62,788 nucleotides of DNA from Marinobacter sp. (lineage in GTDB: Bacteria; Pseudomonadota; Gammaproteobacteria; Pseudomonadales; Oleiphilaceae), in the NCBI GenBank assembly GCA_022014155.1, contig JAKLLS010000005.1, positions 1 through 62,788 of the forward strand, written 5' to 3'. Each line of letters begins with the position of its first letter. Positions within the stretch are counted from its first letter, which is position 1. A program made the translations under genes and the position numbers. The notes below the pieces were generated by a model. The model did not search any database, was not told the origin of the DNA, and worked only from the letters and a program-made list of their open reading frames with translations. Shown here piece by piece: positions 8,878 to 17,113 of the stretch.

Positions 8878-9819
8878 ATGACCAACGCATTGGAGATCGA
8901 GGGGCTGACCAAAACCTACGGTGATGGTTTCCACGCCCTCAAGGGTATCGACATGAACGTCAGGCAGGGCGATTTCTTCGCCCTGCTGGGCCCCAACGGG
9001 GCTGGTAAATCGACCACGCTGGGCATCGTGTGTTCCCTGGTGAACAAGACCGGGGGCAAGGTGCGGGTGTTTGGTCATGACATCGATACCCATCTCTCTG
9101 ACGCCAAACTGAATCTCGGGGTGGTGCCCCAGGAGTTCAATTTCAATCAGTTTGAGAAGGTTTTTGACATTGTCACTACCCAGGCGGGTTACTACGGCAT
9201 CCCGCTGAAGCAGGCCAGGGTGTCGGCTGAAAAATACCTGCGCAAGCTGGGGCTCTGGGACAAGAAGGATACCCCGGCGCGGATGCTGTCCGGGGGCATG
9301 AAGCGCCGGCTGATGATTGCCCGCGCCCTGGTGCATGAGCCCAAGTTGTTGATCCTCGATGAACCGACCGCAGGGGTTGATATAGAGCTGCGCCGGTCCA
9401 TGTGGACGTTCCTGGAGGAAATGAACCGCCAGGGCACCACCATCATCCTGACCACCCACTATCTGGAGGAAGCCGAGGCTCTGTGTCGCAATATCGCGAT
9501 CATTGACCATGGCCGAATCCTGAAACACACCAGCAAGCGTGAACTTTTGCAGCAACTGCATGTGGAAACCTTTGTGCTGGATACGGAAACCACGCTTGAA
9601 AGCGCCCCGGAGCTGGAAGGCTTTCCCTGCCGCTTGAGTGACGAAGGTGCGCTGGAAGTGGAGGTGCAGAAAGGCCAGGGCCTGAACCGGGTATTCGTTC
9701 AGCTTGAGCAACGGGGGATCAAGGTGGTCAGTATGCGAACCAAGGCCAATCGCCTGGAGGAACTGTTTATCCGGATGGTGGAAGAAAACGCTCACGAAGC
9801 CAGCGGAGATGTCGCATGA
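8878..9819 (+). CDS. ABC-2 exporter ATP-binding protein, YadG-like
   Basis: 313-residue ATPase of an ABC-2 export system. Walker A GPNGAGKST (residues 38-46), signature LSGGM (137-141) and Walker B LLILDEPTAGVD (157-168) are intact, followed by the switch His in TTHYLEEAEAL. The ~80-residue C-terminal extension after the nucleotide-binding domain is typical of DrrA/YadG-type proteins. The stop overlaps the next gene's start by 4 bases (ATGA), so it is translationally coupled to the permease. The substrate is unknown. Confidence 0.92.
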   Translation: MTNALEIEGLTKTYGDGFHALKGIDMNVRQGDFFALLGPNGAGKSTTLGIVCSLVNKTGGKVRVFGHDIDTHLSDAKLNLGVVPQEFNFNQFEKVFDIVTTQAGYYGIPLKQARVSAEKYLRKLGLWDKKDTPARMLSGGMKRRLMIARALVHEPKLLILDEPTAGVDIELRRSMWTFLEEMNRQGTTIILTTHYLEEAEALCRNIAIIDHGRILKHTSKRELLQQLHVETFVLDTETTLESAPELEGFPCRLSDEGALEVEVQKGQGLNRVFVQLEQRGIKVVSMRTKANRLEELFIRMVEENAHEASGDVA

Positions 9820-10589
9820 AGGTCCAGGCAATGGTTACAGCGTTCAACACCATCGTGATCCGGGAAATCCGGAGATTTACCCGTATCTGGCCACAGACCC
9901 TGCTGCCGCCGGCCGTCACCATGACGCTGTATTTCATCATTTTCGGTAACCTGATAGGTTCCCGGATTGGTGAGATGGGCGGCTTTGATTATATGTCGTT
10001 CATTGTACCCGGGCTGATCATGATGGCGGTGATCACCAGTTCCTACGCCAATGTGGTGTCTTCGTTCTTCTCGATGAAGTTCCAGCGCAGCATTGAGGAA
10101 TTACTGGTGTCGCCGGTGCCCAACTGGATCATTCTGGCAGGGTATGTCTGCGGCGGAATGGCCCGCGGCCTGGGGATCGGGCTGATTGTGACGTTGTTGT
10201 CGCTGGGCTTCACGCGGCTGGAAATCCATAACCTGCCGATGGTGGTACTTACGGTGTTTCTGACGTCGGCGCTGTTTGCCCTTGGCGGGTTTATCAACGC
10301 CATGCTGGCCACCAAGTTTGATGATATTTCAATCGTACCGACCTTTGTGCTCACACCGCTGACCTATCTGGGTGGGGTGTTCTATAGCATCAGTATGCTG
10401 CCGGACTTTTGGCAGGGCGTGTCCATGATCAATCCGATTCTGTACATGGTGAATGCCTTCCGGTTTGGTATTCTGGGCGTATCGGATGTGAATCCCTTTG
10501 TGGCACTGGGTATGATCCTGGTGTTCATTGCCTTGCTGACAGCGATCTCGTTACGGATGCTCAAGCGTGGCAAAGGCATTCGCCACTAA
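9816..10589 (+). CDS. ABC-2 exporter permease, YadH-like
   Basis: 257-residue inner-membrane protein with about six membrane segments, of the ABC-2 type permease family. Seen: the early amphipathic REIRRFTRIWPQTLLPPAVT segment, then hydrophobic segments from about residue 26, and the ending ISLRMLKRGKGIRH. Its start overlaps the ATPase gene, so the two form one transporter. queF follows after 29 bases, probably in the same transcript, but a functional link to queuosine is not implied by the sequence. Confidence 0.9.
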   Translation: MKVQAMVTAFNTIVIREIRRFTRIWPQTLLPPAVTMTLYFIIFGNLIGSRIGEMGGFDYMSFIVPGLIMMAVITSSYANVVSSFFSMKFQRSIEELLVSPVPNWIILAGYVCGGMARGLGIGLIVTLLSLGFTRLEIHNLPMVVLTVFLTSALFALGGFINAMLATKFDDISIVPTFVLTPLTYLGGVFYSISMLPDFWQGVSMINPILYMVNAFRFGILGVSDVNPFVALGMILVFIALLTAISLRMLKRGKGIRH

Positions 10590-10618
10590 ATTTCAGCAGC
10601 CTTTGAACAGGACACTCC

Positions 10619-11437
10619 ATGGCGCTTAACGATGCCCCCCTGGGCAAATCCAGTGAGTATCCGGACCGCTACAATCCGGACCTGCTTTTCCCGGTGCCCC
10701 GGGAGGAAAATCGTCGCCGCATTGGTCTGTCGGATGGGCGCTGGCCCTGGTTCGGGGAAGATCTCTGGCAGGCCTGGGAGGTGTCCTGGTTACGTGCTGA
10801 TGGGGTGCCGGCCGTGGCCTGGGCGGAGATTCGTTTCCCCGCCGCCTCGCCATGCATTATCGAATCCAAATCCCTGAAACTGTATCTGAACTCTCTGAAC
10901 CAGGCGGTGTTTTCGTCGCCCGAGCAGGTTGCGGATGTGATCACCCGGGACCTGTCCAGTGGCAGTGGCGCGGCGGTGCAGGTGACCATGCGCAGCGTGG
11001 ATGAGGGCGCCATGGCGGAAGGCCGACCGCAAGGCTACGAACTGATCGACGGCGAAACCGTGGACGAGGTGACCTACGATTACGCGCCTGAATCCCTGTC
11101 GGCGTCCGGCGGGGTGGTATCGGAAAGCCTGTGTTCGCACCTGCTGAAAAGCAATTGCCCGGTCACCGGTCAGCCGGACTGGGCCACCGTGATGGTCCGG
11201 TATACCGGACCGAAACTGGATCGCAGGGGACTGCTTCGCTACATCGTCAGCTTCCGCCAGAAGCAGGACTTCCATGAGCACTGCGTGGAAACGCTGTTTA
11301 CCGACATCATGGCAAGATGCAAACCGGAAGCGTTGATGGTGTGTGCCCGTTATACCCGCCGGGGCGGGCTGGACATCAACCCCTGGCGTAGTACCGATCC
11401 GGAGGATGGTTCCGGGGCCAGGCTGATTCGTCAGTAA
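10619..11437 (+). CDS. queF: NADPH-dependent 7-cyano-7-deazaguanine reductase
   Basis: 272-residue two-domain (E. coli-type) QueF that reduces preQ0 to preQ1 in queuosine biosynthesis. The family motif ESKSLKLYLNSLNQ (residues 82-95) is present. The catalytic Cys180 in LLKSNCPVTGQPDW forms the thioimide, and Asp187 is the proton donor. Length is close to the usual 280. The product preQ1 is the substrate for Tgt, encoded 15 kb away in this window together with queA. Confidence 0.95.
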   Translation: MALNDAPLGKSSEYPDRYNPDLLFPVPREENRRRIGLSDGRWPWFGEDLWQAWEVSWLRADGVPAVAWAEIRFPAASPCIIESKSLKLYLNSLNQAVFSSPEQVADVITRDLSSGSGAAVQVTMRSVDEGAMAEGRPQGYELIDGETVDEVTYDYAPESLSASGGVVSESLCSHLLKSNCPVTGQPDWATVMVRYTGPKLDRRGLLRYIVSFRQKQDFHEHCVETLFTDIMARCKPEALMVCARYTRRGGLDINPWRSTDPEDGSGARLIRQ

Positions 11438-11454
11438 GTATTCTGTGGGCGGGG

Positions 11455-12894
11455 TTAGCGGATTTCCTCTTCCTGCCGTAGCCGATCAGCCGCATCTTCC
11501 AGGGCGGTCAGGATCGCCTGGCGCTCCCGCTCGGAGATTTTTTCGGAATCCAGATACATGGCAAACCCGCTGTGTTCGTGTTCCAGGAAACTGCGGTTCG
11601 GGCCCATGTCCCGGCGGAAGTCCACCACTTCATAAATCGGTACCGGCTTGCCAAACCCTTTCACCGTAATCTCACCCTTGTCCCGGCACATGATGCGGTC
11701 CTTGATCAGTGAGAAGGTTTCATAGGACACCAGGATTTCACCTGGGTCGGACAGGGATTCCAGCCGGCTGGCCAGGTTCACTTCCTTGCCGATGATGGTG
11801 TAATCCATGCGGTTTTCCGCGCCAAAGTTGCCGACGGTGGTGTAACCGGTGCTGATGCCCATACGGATTTCCAGGGGGGTCTTGATGCCCTGGCTGCGCC
11901 ATTTCTGGCGCATGATCTTCATGTGCTTGCGCATTTCAATGGCCATGGATACGCAGGCAAAGGCGTCTTCCCGCTGGCCCCGGCTGGTGGGGTCACCGAA
12001 GAACACCATGATCGAATCGCCAACGAACTTGTCGATGGTGCCGCCGTATTTCAGTGCCACCTCTGACATGCCATTGAAGTAATGGTTAAGCAGTTCGGTC
12101 AGAGCTTCCGGCTCCATTTCCTCTGACAATTCGGTGAAGCCTTTGATGTCGGAGAAGAAAATGGCCAGTTTCTTACGCTGGGTTTCCAGGCGCACATCCC
12201 GCTCGCCGGTAAAGATCGATTGCCAGACCTGGGGTGAGAGGTACTTGGATAATTTGTGGGAGAGGGCGATGGACTGCTCCCGCTGGTTCTGGATCTGGGT
12301 CTTGGCCATCATCAGCGCCCGGGCCTGCTGGTGGGAGTAGAAGGCAGTAACACAGATGTAAAGGCCGGTCGCCAGCAGCGATAGAATGCTGGTGATCAGC
12401 GGCGCCTGGAAGCTCTCGGCGGGGCCGAAAATGGCCAGGCTGATGAACAGTGATGCCGCCATGAATGCGGACCCGAACACCCATTGCCGGAAGCCGCCAA
12501 TGATCAGGCAGCTGAACATCAACATCAGCATAACGGAGACGGATGGAATGGCGACCACGCCTATGGCACCGACAAAGCCACCGCCAATCACGCAGTCCAC
12601 AATCAGCATTTTCTGGCGGATACGCGGGGAGTGTCGGAGGAAGGTGCGGCGGGTCAGGAGGTTGGCAATGTGAGGCCAGGTCAGGGCGCCGGCAAGCAGC
12701 CACAGCATCCAGTCAGGGAAAATGCCTTGAAACACGCCGGAGGTGATGATGGCAGCCGTGGCAGTGTACGCAAGGATGCGCCCGTTATAATCCGGCATTG
12801 GCGGAATGGCGATGGGATCGATCTGGGCATCCACAGCCGTGGACTTGCCGGCATTGCTGCTGGCATTACGCAGATCCACGGGTGCACTTATCAT
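11455..12894 (-). CDS. cyaB: Membrane adenylate cyclase with MASE2-like sensor
   Basis: 479-residue class III nucleotide cyclase that makes cAMP. The N-terminal half has about six membrane segments (residues 40-185) like the MASE2 sensor of Pseudomonas CyaB. The catalytic domain starts near 240: metal-binding Asp249 in FFSDIKGFTELSEEM and Asp293 in KFVGDSIMVFFGDP, with the later NRMDYTIIGKEVNLASRLE segment. A TTG 21 bases upstream is also in frame, but ATG 12894 has GGAAGGA at suitable distance and is preferred. It begins just past the end of the DUF962 gene, so the two are co-transcribed. The symbol is by similarity. Confidence 0.9.
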   Translation of the reverse strand: MISAPVDLRNASSNAGKSTAVDAQIDPIAIPPMPDYNGRILAYTATAAIITSGVFQGIFPDWMLWLLAGALTWPHIANLLTRRTFLRHSPRIRQKMLIVDCVIGGGFVGAIGVVAIPSVSVMLMLMFSCLIIGGFRQWVFGSAFMAASLFISLAIFGPAESFQAPLITSILSLLATGLYICVTAFYSHQQARALMMAKTQIQNQREQSIALSHKLSKYLSPQVWQSIFTGERDVRLETQRKKLAIFFSDIKGFTELSEEMEPEALTELLNHYFNGMSEVALKYGGTIDKFVGDSIMVFFGDPTSRGQREDAFACVSMAIEMRKHMKIMRQKWRSQGIKTPLEIRMGISTGYTTVGNFGAENRMDYTIIGKEVNLASRLESLSDPGEILVSYETFSLIKDRIMCRDKGEITVKGFGKPVPIYEVVDFRRDMGPNRSFLEHEHSGFAMYLDSEKISERERQAILTALEDAADRLRQEEEIR

Positions 12895-12895
12895 C

Positions 12896-13207
12896 TTAGA
12901 ATCGGATCCTTCCAATGAGGATGTCGCGAAACATCACCCAGTCACCCATCAGGCTGTACAGTGGGTACTTGAACGTGGCCGGCCGGTTCTTTTCAAAGAA
13001 GAAATGACCGACCCAGGCAAACCCGTAACCGATAACGGGCAACAGCAGAAGCCATGCGAGCTTGGCGGTCGTAATGGCGTAAAGCGCAACGAAGATAACC
13101 AGGAGACTGCCCACGAAGTGGAGCCTACGGCAGGTGACGTCACTGTGTTCTTCCAGGTAGTACGGGTAGAATTCCGAAAAGTTTCGAAAGGCGCTCTGTT
13201 CACTCAT
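12896..13207 (-). CDS. DUF962 / Mpo1-like membrane protein
   Basis: 103-residue membrane protein of the DUF962 (Mpo1-like) family. The N-terminal part FRNFSEFYPYYLEEHSDVTCRRLHFVG holds the conserved EH...N/CRxxHFVG pattern. Two hydrophobic segments follow (about 28-70), then WVGHFFFEKNRPATFKYPLYSLMGDWVMF, the family's most conserved block. The yeast member is an oxygenase of 2-hydroxy fatty acids; bacterial function is not established. Its stop codon lies 2 bases before the cyaB ATG, so translation is probably coupled. Confidence 0.88.
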   Translation of the reverse strand: MSEQSAFRNFSEFYPYYLEEHSDVTCRRLHFVGSLLVIFVALYAITTAKLAWLLLLPVIGYGFAWVGHFFFEKNRPATFKYPLYSLMGDWVMFRDILIGRIRF

Positions 13208-13439
13208 GATTCTACCGCTGGCTCCTTATAATTTTTTAATGGTCGGAGTAAGACTAAAGGTTAACAGTTATACAGAAACGCCACAATTCAGATGAGGCCT
13301 ATATGAATAGCTTCGGTTAGCCGGCAGGGGAAAGCCATTGCCGCTTCCTCTTCCGTTAACCCCATTGAAGCCTTGGGATTTTCCGCTTTTTCTCTTCATA
13401 TCCTTCTTCAGCCCTCTGAATCCGCACCCTCCCGAAAAC
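13208..13439. other. Non-coding region upstream of flagellar genes
   Basis: This stretch separates the divergent DUF962 gene from flgB. I see no convincing gene in it. It must carry the DUF962/cyaB promoter and any activator site for the flgB promoter that follows. Confidence 0.6.
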
Positions 13440-13455
13440 TGGCATTGACGTTGCT
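13440..13455 (+). promoter_or_regulatory. Sigma-54 promoter for flgB
   Basis: TGGCATTGACGTTGCT matches the -24/-12 consensus: GG (13441-13442) and GC (13453-13454) are separated by exactly 10 bases. It lies 67 bases upstream of flgB. RpoN-dependent flgB transcription is established in Pseudomonas, so the position fits. Confidence 0.8.
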
Positions 13456-13521
13456 TTGTCCATTGCAAAGAGGTGAACCGGCAAACCAATGCAGGGCCGG
13501 GCACAAGGTTCGGGAGGCAGT

Positions 13522-13920
13522 ATGGCAATTTCCTTTGATAAAGCACTGGGTATCCACCAGCACGCCCTGGAGGCCAGGGTAAAACGCGGTGAAGTGTTGG
13601 CGAACAACCTCGCGAATGCGGACACCCCGGGCTTCAAGGCCAGGGACGTGGATTTCCGCGCCATGTTGGAGAAGGCGCAGCAGAGTGCCAGTGGCTTCAA
13701 CATGGAGCGGACTCACGATGCCCATATGGATACCACGCCCGGTGGCCAGGATAACGAGTTGCTCTACCGTGTGCCGCACCAGCCTTCCGTTGACGGCAAC
13801 ACCGTGGAAACTCAGCAGGAACAGAGTCGGTTCATGAGGAATGCCATGGACTACCAGGCGAGTTTTCAGTTCCTGGACGGTAAATTCTCAGGGCTGAAGA
13901 AAGCCCTCTCCGGTCAGTAA
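13522..13920 (+). CDS. flgB: Flagellar basal-body rod protein FlgB
   Basis: 132-residue proximal rod protein, exported by the flagellar type III apparatus. The N-terminal rod motif LANNLANADTPGFKARDVDF (residues 28-47) is the shared signature of axial proteins, and the C terminus MRNAMDYQASFQFLDGKFSGLKKAL forms the paired helix. The ATG at 13522 has GGGAGG 7 bases before it; an in-frame start 33 bases upstream lacks one and would lengthen the protein beyond family norms. First gene of the flgBCDE group. Confidence 0.95.
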   Translation: MAISFDKALGIHQHALEARVKRGEVLANNLANADTPGFKARDVDFRAMLEKAQQSASGFNMERTHDAHMDTTPGGQDNELLYRVPHQPSVDGNTVETQQEQSRFMRNAMDYQASFQFLDGKFSGLKKALSGQ

Positions 13921-13953
13921 CCGGGCGCAGCCACCAGTTAGAGGAGCAGTATT

Positions 13954-14403
13954 ATGTCCCTGGGTAACATTTTTGATATTGCCGGTTCCGGCATGACCGC
14001 ACAGTCACTGCGGCTGAATACCACTGCGTCCAACATCGCCAACGCGGAGACGGCCAGTTCCAGCACCGAGACCACGTACCGGGCACGCAAGCCGGTGTTT
14101 GCGACCATTCAGCAGTCCATGCTGAATCCTGACCAGCAGGGGATGGCGTTCGAAAGTGAGGATGGTCCCGGTGCGGGTGTTCGTGTGGATGGCATAGTGG
14201 AGAGCGACGCGGAACTGCAGATGCGTTACGAGCCTAACCACCCCGCTGCCAACGAAGACGGGTACGTGTACTACCCCAACGTGAATGTGGTTGAAGAAAT
14301 GGCCGACATGATGTCGTCCTCCCGTAGCTTTCAGATGAACGTGGACATTATGAACACGGCCAAATCCATGATGCAGCGCATTCTTACACTTGGGCAGCAG
14401 TAA
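13954..14403 (+). CDS. flgC: Flagellar basal-body rod protein FlgC
   Basis: 149-residue rod protein. The N-terminal motif SLRLNTTASNIANAETASSS (about residues 17-36) and the C-terminal NVNVVEEMADMMSSSRSFQMN (about 109-129) are the two family signatures that coil together in the rod. Length is as expected. RBS GAGGAG lies 9 bases upstream. It lies between flgB and flgD. Confidence 0.96.
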   Translation: MSLGNIFDIAGSGMTAQSLRLNTTASNIANAETASSSTETTYRARKPVFATIQQSMLNPDQQGMAFESEDGPGAGVRVDGIVESDAELQMRYEPNHPAANEDGYVYYPNVNVVEEMADMMSSSRSFQMNVDIMNTAKSMMQRILTLGQQ

Positions 14404-14421
14404 CCGGGCGAGGACTGACCG

Positions 14422-15099
14422 ATGAGCGCAATTAACCCGACGAATGTCTCTGATGTACTGGGCGATTTTCGTCATCAGCAGGGCGGTGCCGGTAATGGTA
14501 CCAGTGAGCTCGGCAAGAATGAGTTCATGGAGCTGATGATTGCCCAGCTGAAGAACCAGAACCCGCTTGAGCCCCAGGACAATGGTGAGTTCATTTCCCA
14601 GCTCGCCCAGTTCAGCTCCCTTGAGGAAATGCAGGGCGTGTCCCGGAGCGTGGACGAATTGGGCAGCCAGTTCCGCTCCACCCAGGCGCTGCAGGCGTCG
14701 GCCATGGTCGGTCGGACCGTTTTGGCGCCTTCGCAAATTGGCATACTTGGTAGCGAAGGCGAGATCACCGGCACTATCCAGGTACCGGCCTCCACCGGAG
14801 GGCTGCGCGTTTCCATTGAGAGCCAGAGCGGTGAGCGGGTTCGCCAGATAGATCTCGGCGCCAGCCAGGCCGGTGTGGCCTCGTTCCAGTGGGACGGCAA
14901 GGATGGTAACGGCAATGCTTTGCCACCGGGTCCTTATCGCATTGTTGCTGAGGGTTCCTACCCGAGCGGTACAGAGCAGCTGGCGACCATGGTAAGTGCC
15001 AACGTAGACAGCGTCTCTCTTGGCCAGGGCGGCAAGGTCACACTGAATCTGTCGGGTATGGGCTCCATCGCCCTGTCCGACGTCGAACAAATTAACTGA
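14422..15099 (+). CDS. flgD: Flagellar hook-capping protein FlgD
   Basis: 225-residue scaffold that caps the growing hook and is then replaced by FlgK. The N-terminal export/cap region contains LGKNEFMELMIAQLKNQNPLEPQDNGEFISQLAQFSSLEEM (about residues 26-66, read in pieces), the family signature. The C-terminal part holds the FlgD Ig-like and Tudor-like fold, seen as FQWDGKDGNGNALPPGPYRIVAE (about 152-174). Immediately followed by flgE. Confidence 0.95.
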   Translation: MSAINPTNVSDVLGDFRHQQGGAGNGTSELGKNEFMELMIAQLKNQNPLEPQDNGEFISQLAQFSSLEEMQGVSRSVDELGSQFRSTQALQASAMVGRTVLAPSQIGILGSEGEITGTIQVPASTGGLRVSIESQSGERVRQIDLGASQAGVASFQWDGKDGNGNALPPGPYRIVAEGSYPSGTEQLATMVSANVDSVSLGQGGKVTLNLSGMGSIALSDVEQIN

Positions 15100-15128
15100 A
15101 CTACCGGTGCGGAACCACGAGGTGAATT

Positions 15129-17039
15129 ATGGCTTTTAATACAGGGCTTAGCGGTTTGAGGGCAGCGTCCGTTGATCTGGACGTCACCGGTAACAATATT
15201 GCCAATGCGAGTACTGTTGGTTTCAAAAGCAGCAGTGCCCAGTTTGGCGACCTTTATGCGAGCGGTTTCCTGAGTTCCGGCAACAACCCGGTGGGTGATG
15301 GTGTGCGGGTGCAGGATGTGAAGCAGTCTTTCGGCCAGGGCAACATCAGCTTCACCGATAATGGCCTGGACATGGCGATCAACGGTGATGGCTTCTTTGT
15401 GCTGAACAATGGCGGGGAAATTCGATATTCCCGTGCCGGCCAGTTTGGTATCGACAAAGACGGGTTCGTCACCAATAACCAGAACATGCGTGTGCAGGGC
15501 TTCACCGCGGATGATGATGGTAATCTGTCCGGTATCCGTGGGGACCTGCAGGTCGAAACGGATAACCTGGCACCCCGACGGACAACCAACCTGAGTTCCG
15601 ATCTCAACCTGGATTCCAGGCAAAGTGTGCTGGAAAACCGGATACGTGATCTGGGTGAAGACCTGAACGTGGCAGACCTGGATGGTGACGCTTTCCAGAT
15701 CGAATATTCCGACGGTACAACGTCGCAGCTCATCACCATTGGTACGGATCAGCCCGCAAATGAGGTGGCCGAACTTCTGGGTTCACAGAAAGGCGTCAAC
15801 GCCTCTGCCAGGACTCAGTTTGATCTGTCCGAGCAATTTGATATGGCTCAGCTGGCCAGCGACCTGTCCGATCCGGACTTTGAACTGACCATATCCCTGA
15901 ACGGCAGCGACAACGTGACCTTCCGTGGCAGCGATGGCATTACCGATCTGGATTCCCTGGCTGCCGCCATCAATGACTCGGAGCTGAACACTCTGCAGGC
16001 GCAGGTTTCCGACACCGGTGATGATATTTCCATTATCGACAGCCGCGGGTTCACCGTTGATATGGCGTACACGACCGGCGCTGCCGGAAGTCAGTCATTC
16101 GCCGCTCCCGAGCGAGGTAATCTGTTTGTCACCACGGAGCGCGAGGTGACAGGGGTGCTGACGGATCCTTCCGGAACCGGTGCGTTCGAGGCCGCCTATA
16201 CTGCGGGCGAAACCCGGATTACCAATGAGTTCAATCCGCTGGACCAGCGCACCTACAACCACGCTACATCCACCACGATCTACGATAGCCTGGGCAACTC
16301 CCACGAGATGACGCAGTTCTTCGTGAAGGAGCCCTCGCCGGGCGATGGGGTGGGTCAAAGCGAATGGTCAATCTACATGCAGATTGATGGCGAAATGGTT
16401 GCGGGTACTGATGAGACGCCCTATACCGCCCGGTTCAACCAGGATGGTGAGCTGCAATCGATCAATGGCGACCCCAACGGTGAGATTGTGGTTGATGACT
16501 GGGTGCCAAAAGACGCCAATGGACTGCCCAATGGCGCCGATGGTCCTCCCGCTCCCGGGGAGGAAGTGGTTACGCCAATTCCTGATCCACCGACCACGTC
16601 TGCGTTTGTGGTGGACCTGAGCGAAACCACCCAATACGGCAGCGCCTTTGGTGTAAATGACCAGAACCAGAACGGTTACACCACGGGCCGATTGTCCGGC
16701 CTGGATGTGTCTGATCAGGGTGTGCTGTTTGCCCGCTACACCAATGGCCAGTCCAAGGCGCTGGGACAGGTTGCGTTGGCAGCCTTCAACAACACCGATG
16801 GACTGTCACCGGTAGGGGAGACGACCTGGGTGGAAACCTTCGAATCCGGTCAGCCGATTATCGGCGCCCCGGATACCGGAACCCTGGGGTCTATCAAGGC
16901 CAGTTCGGTGGAGGATTCCAACGTGGACCTGTCCGCCGAGTTGGTGAACCTGATCATTGCCCAGCGCAATTACCAGGCGAACGCGAAGACCATTGAAACC
17001 TCGGATGCGGTCACCCAGACCATCATCAACCTGAGGTAA
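15129..17039 (+). CDS. flgE: Flagellar hook protein FlgE, long form
   Basis: 636-residue hook subunit. The N-terminal axial motif TGNNIANASTVGFKSSSAQF (about residues 19-38) and the C-terminal DLSAELVNLIIAQRNYQANAKTIETSD (about 601-627) are intact. The usual length is 400-460, so the surface domains carry about 180 extra residues. The extra material includes an acidic region with SDGTTSQLITIGTD and a Pro-rich linker PPAPGEEVVTPIPDPPTTS (about 474-492). Last gene of the first flagellar transcription group, ahead of the hairpin before flgF. Confidence 0.95.
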   Translation: MAFNTGLSGLRAASVDLDVTGNNIANASTVGFKSSSAQFGDLYASGFLSSGNNPVGDGVRVQDVKQSFGQGNISFTDNGLDMAINGDGFFVLNNGGEIRYSRAGQFGIDKDGFVTNNQNMRVQGFTADDDGNLSGIRGDLQVETDNLAPRRTTNLSSDLNLDSRQSVLENRIRDLGEDLNVADLDGDAFQIEYSDGTTSQLITIGTDQPANEVAELLGSQKGVNASARTQFDLSEQFDMAQLASDLSDPDFELTISLNGSDNVTFRGSDGITDLDSLAAAINDSELNTLQAQVSDTGDDISIIDSRGFTVDMAYTTGAAGSQSFAAPERGNLFVTTEREVTGVLTDPSGTGAFEAAYTAGETRITNEFNPLDQRTYNHATSTTIYDSLGNSHEMTQFFVKEPSPGDGVGQSEWSIYMQIDGEMVAGTDETPYTARFNQDGELQSINGDPNGEIVVDDWVPKDANGLPNGADGPPAPGEEVVTPIPDPPTTSAFVVDLSETTQYGSAFGVNDQNQNGYTTGRLSGLDVSDQGVLFARYTNGQSKALGQVALAAFNNTDGLSPVGETTWVETFESGQPIIGAPDTGTLGSIKASSVEDSNVDLSAELVNLIIAQRNYQANAKTIETSDAVTQTIINLR

Positions 17040-17056
17040 TCCGCAAAACTCAATTC

Positions 17057-17072
17057 TGGCACAACTCCTGCA
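17057..17072 (+). promoter_or_regulatory. Sigma-54 promoter for flgF
   Basis: TGGCACAACTCCTGCA has a perfect -24 element and a near-consensus -12 element (CTGCA for TTGCA), with exactly 10 bases between GG (17058-17059) and GC (17070-17071). Transcription should start near 17082-17084, about 30 bases before the flgF ATG. The -12 region overlaps the left arm of the hairpin that follows. Confidence 0.8.
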
Positions 17073-17110
17073 GGAAGACTGGTAACAGTCAAAATTCCGG
17101 CAGGAGTTTT
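17063..17110 (+). other. Hairpin overlapping flgF RBS, terminator-like
   Basis: AACTCCTGC (17063-17071) pairs with GCAGGAGTT (17100-17108), with an inner repeat GACT/AGTC (17077-17090), followed by TTTT. The right arm contains AGGAG, the flgF Shine-Dalgarno sequence 7 bases before its ATG. Transcripts from flgBCDE could form the whole structure; transcripts starting at the local sigma-54 promoter would lack the left arm. Confidence 0.65.
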
Positions 17111-17113
17111 CCC

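Noticed and set aside
8602..9831. 409-residue open frame on the minus strand opposite the ABC ATPase
   Set aside because: Shadow; the ATPase on the plus strand has all Walker motifs.
12895..12915. TTG 21 bases upstream as the adenylate cyclase start
   Set aside because: The ATG at 12894 has a better-placed GGAAGGA, which would otherwise lie inside the coding sequence.
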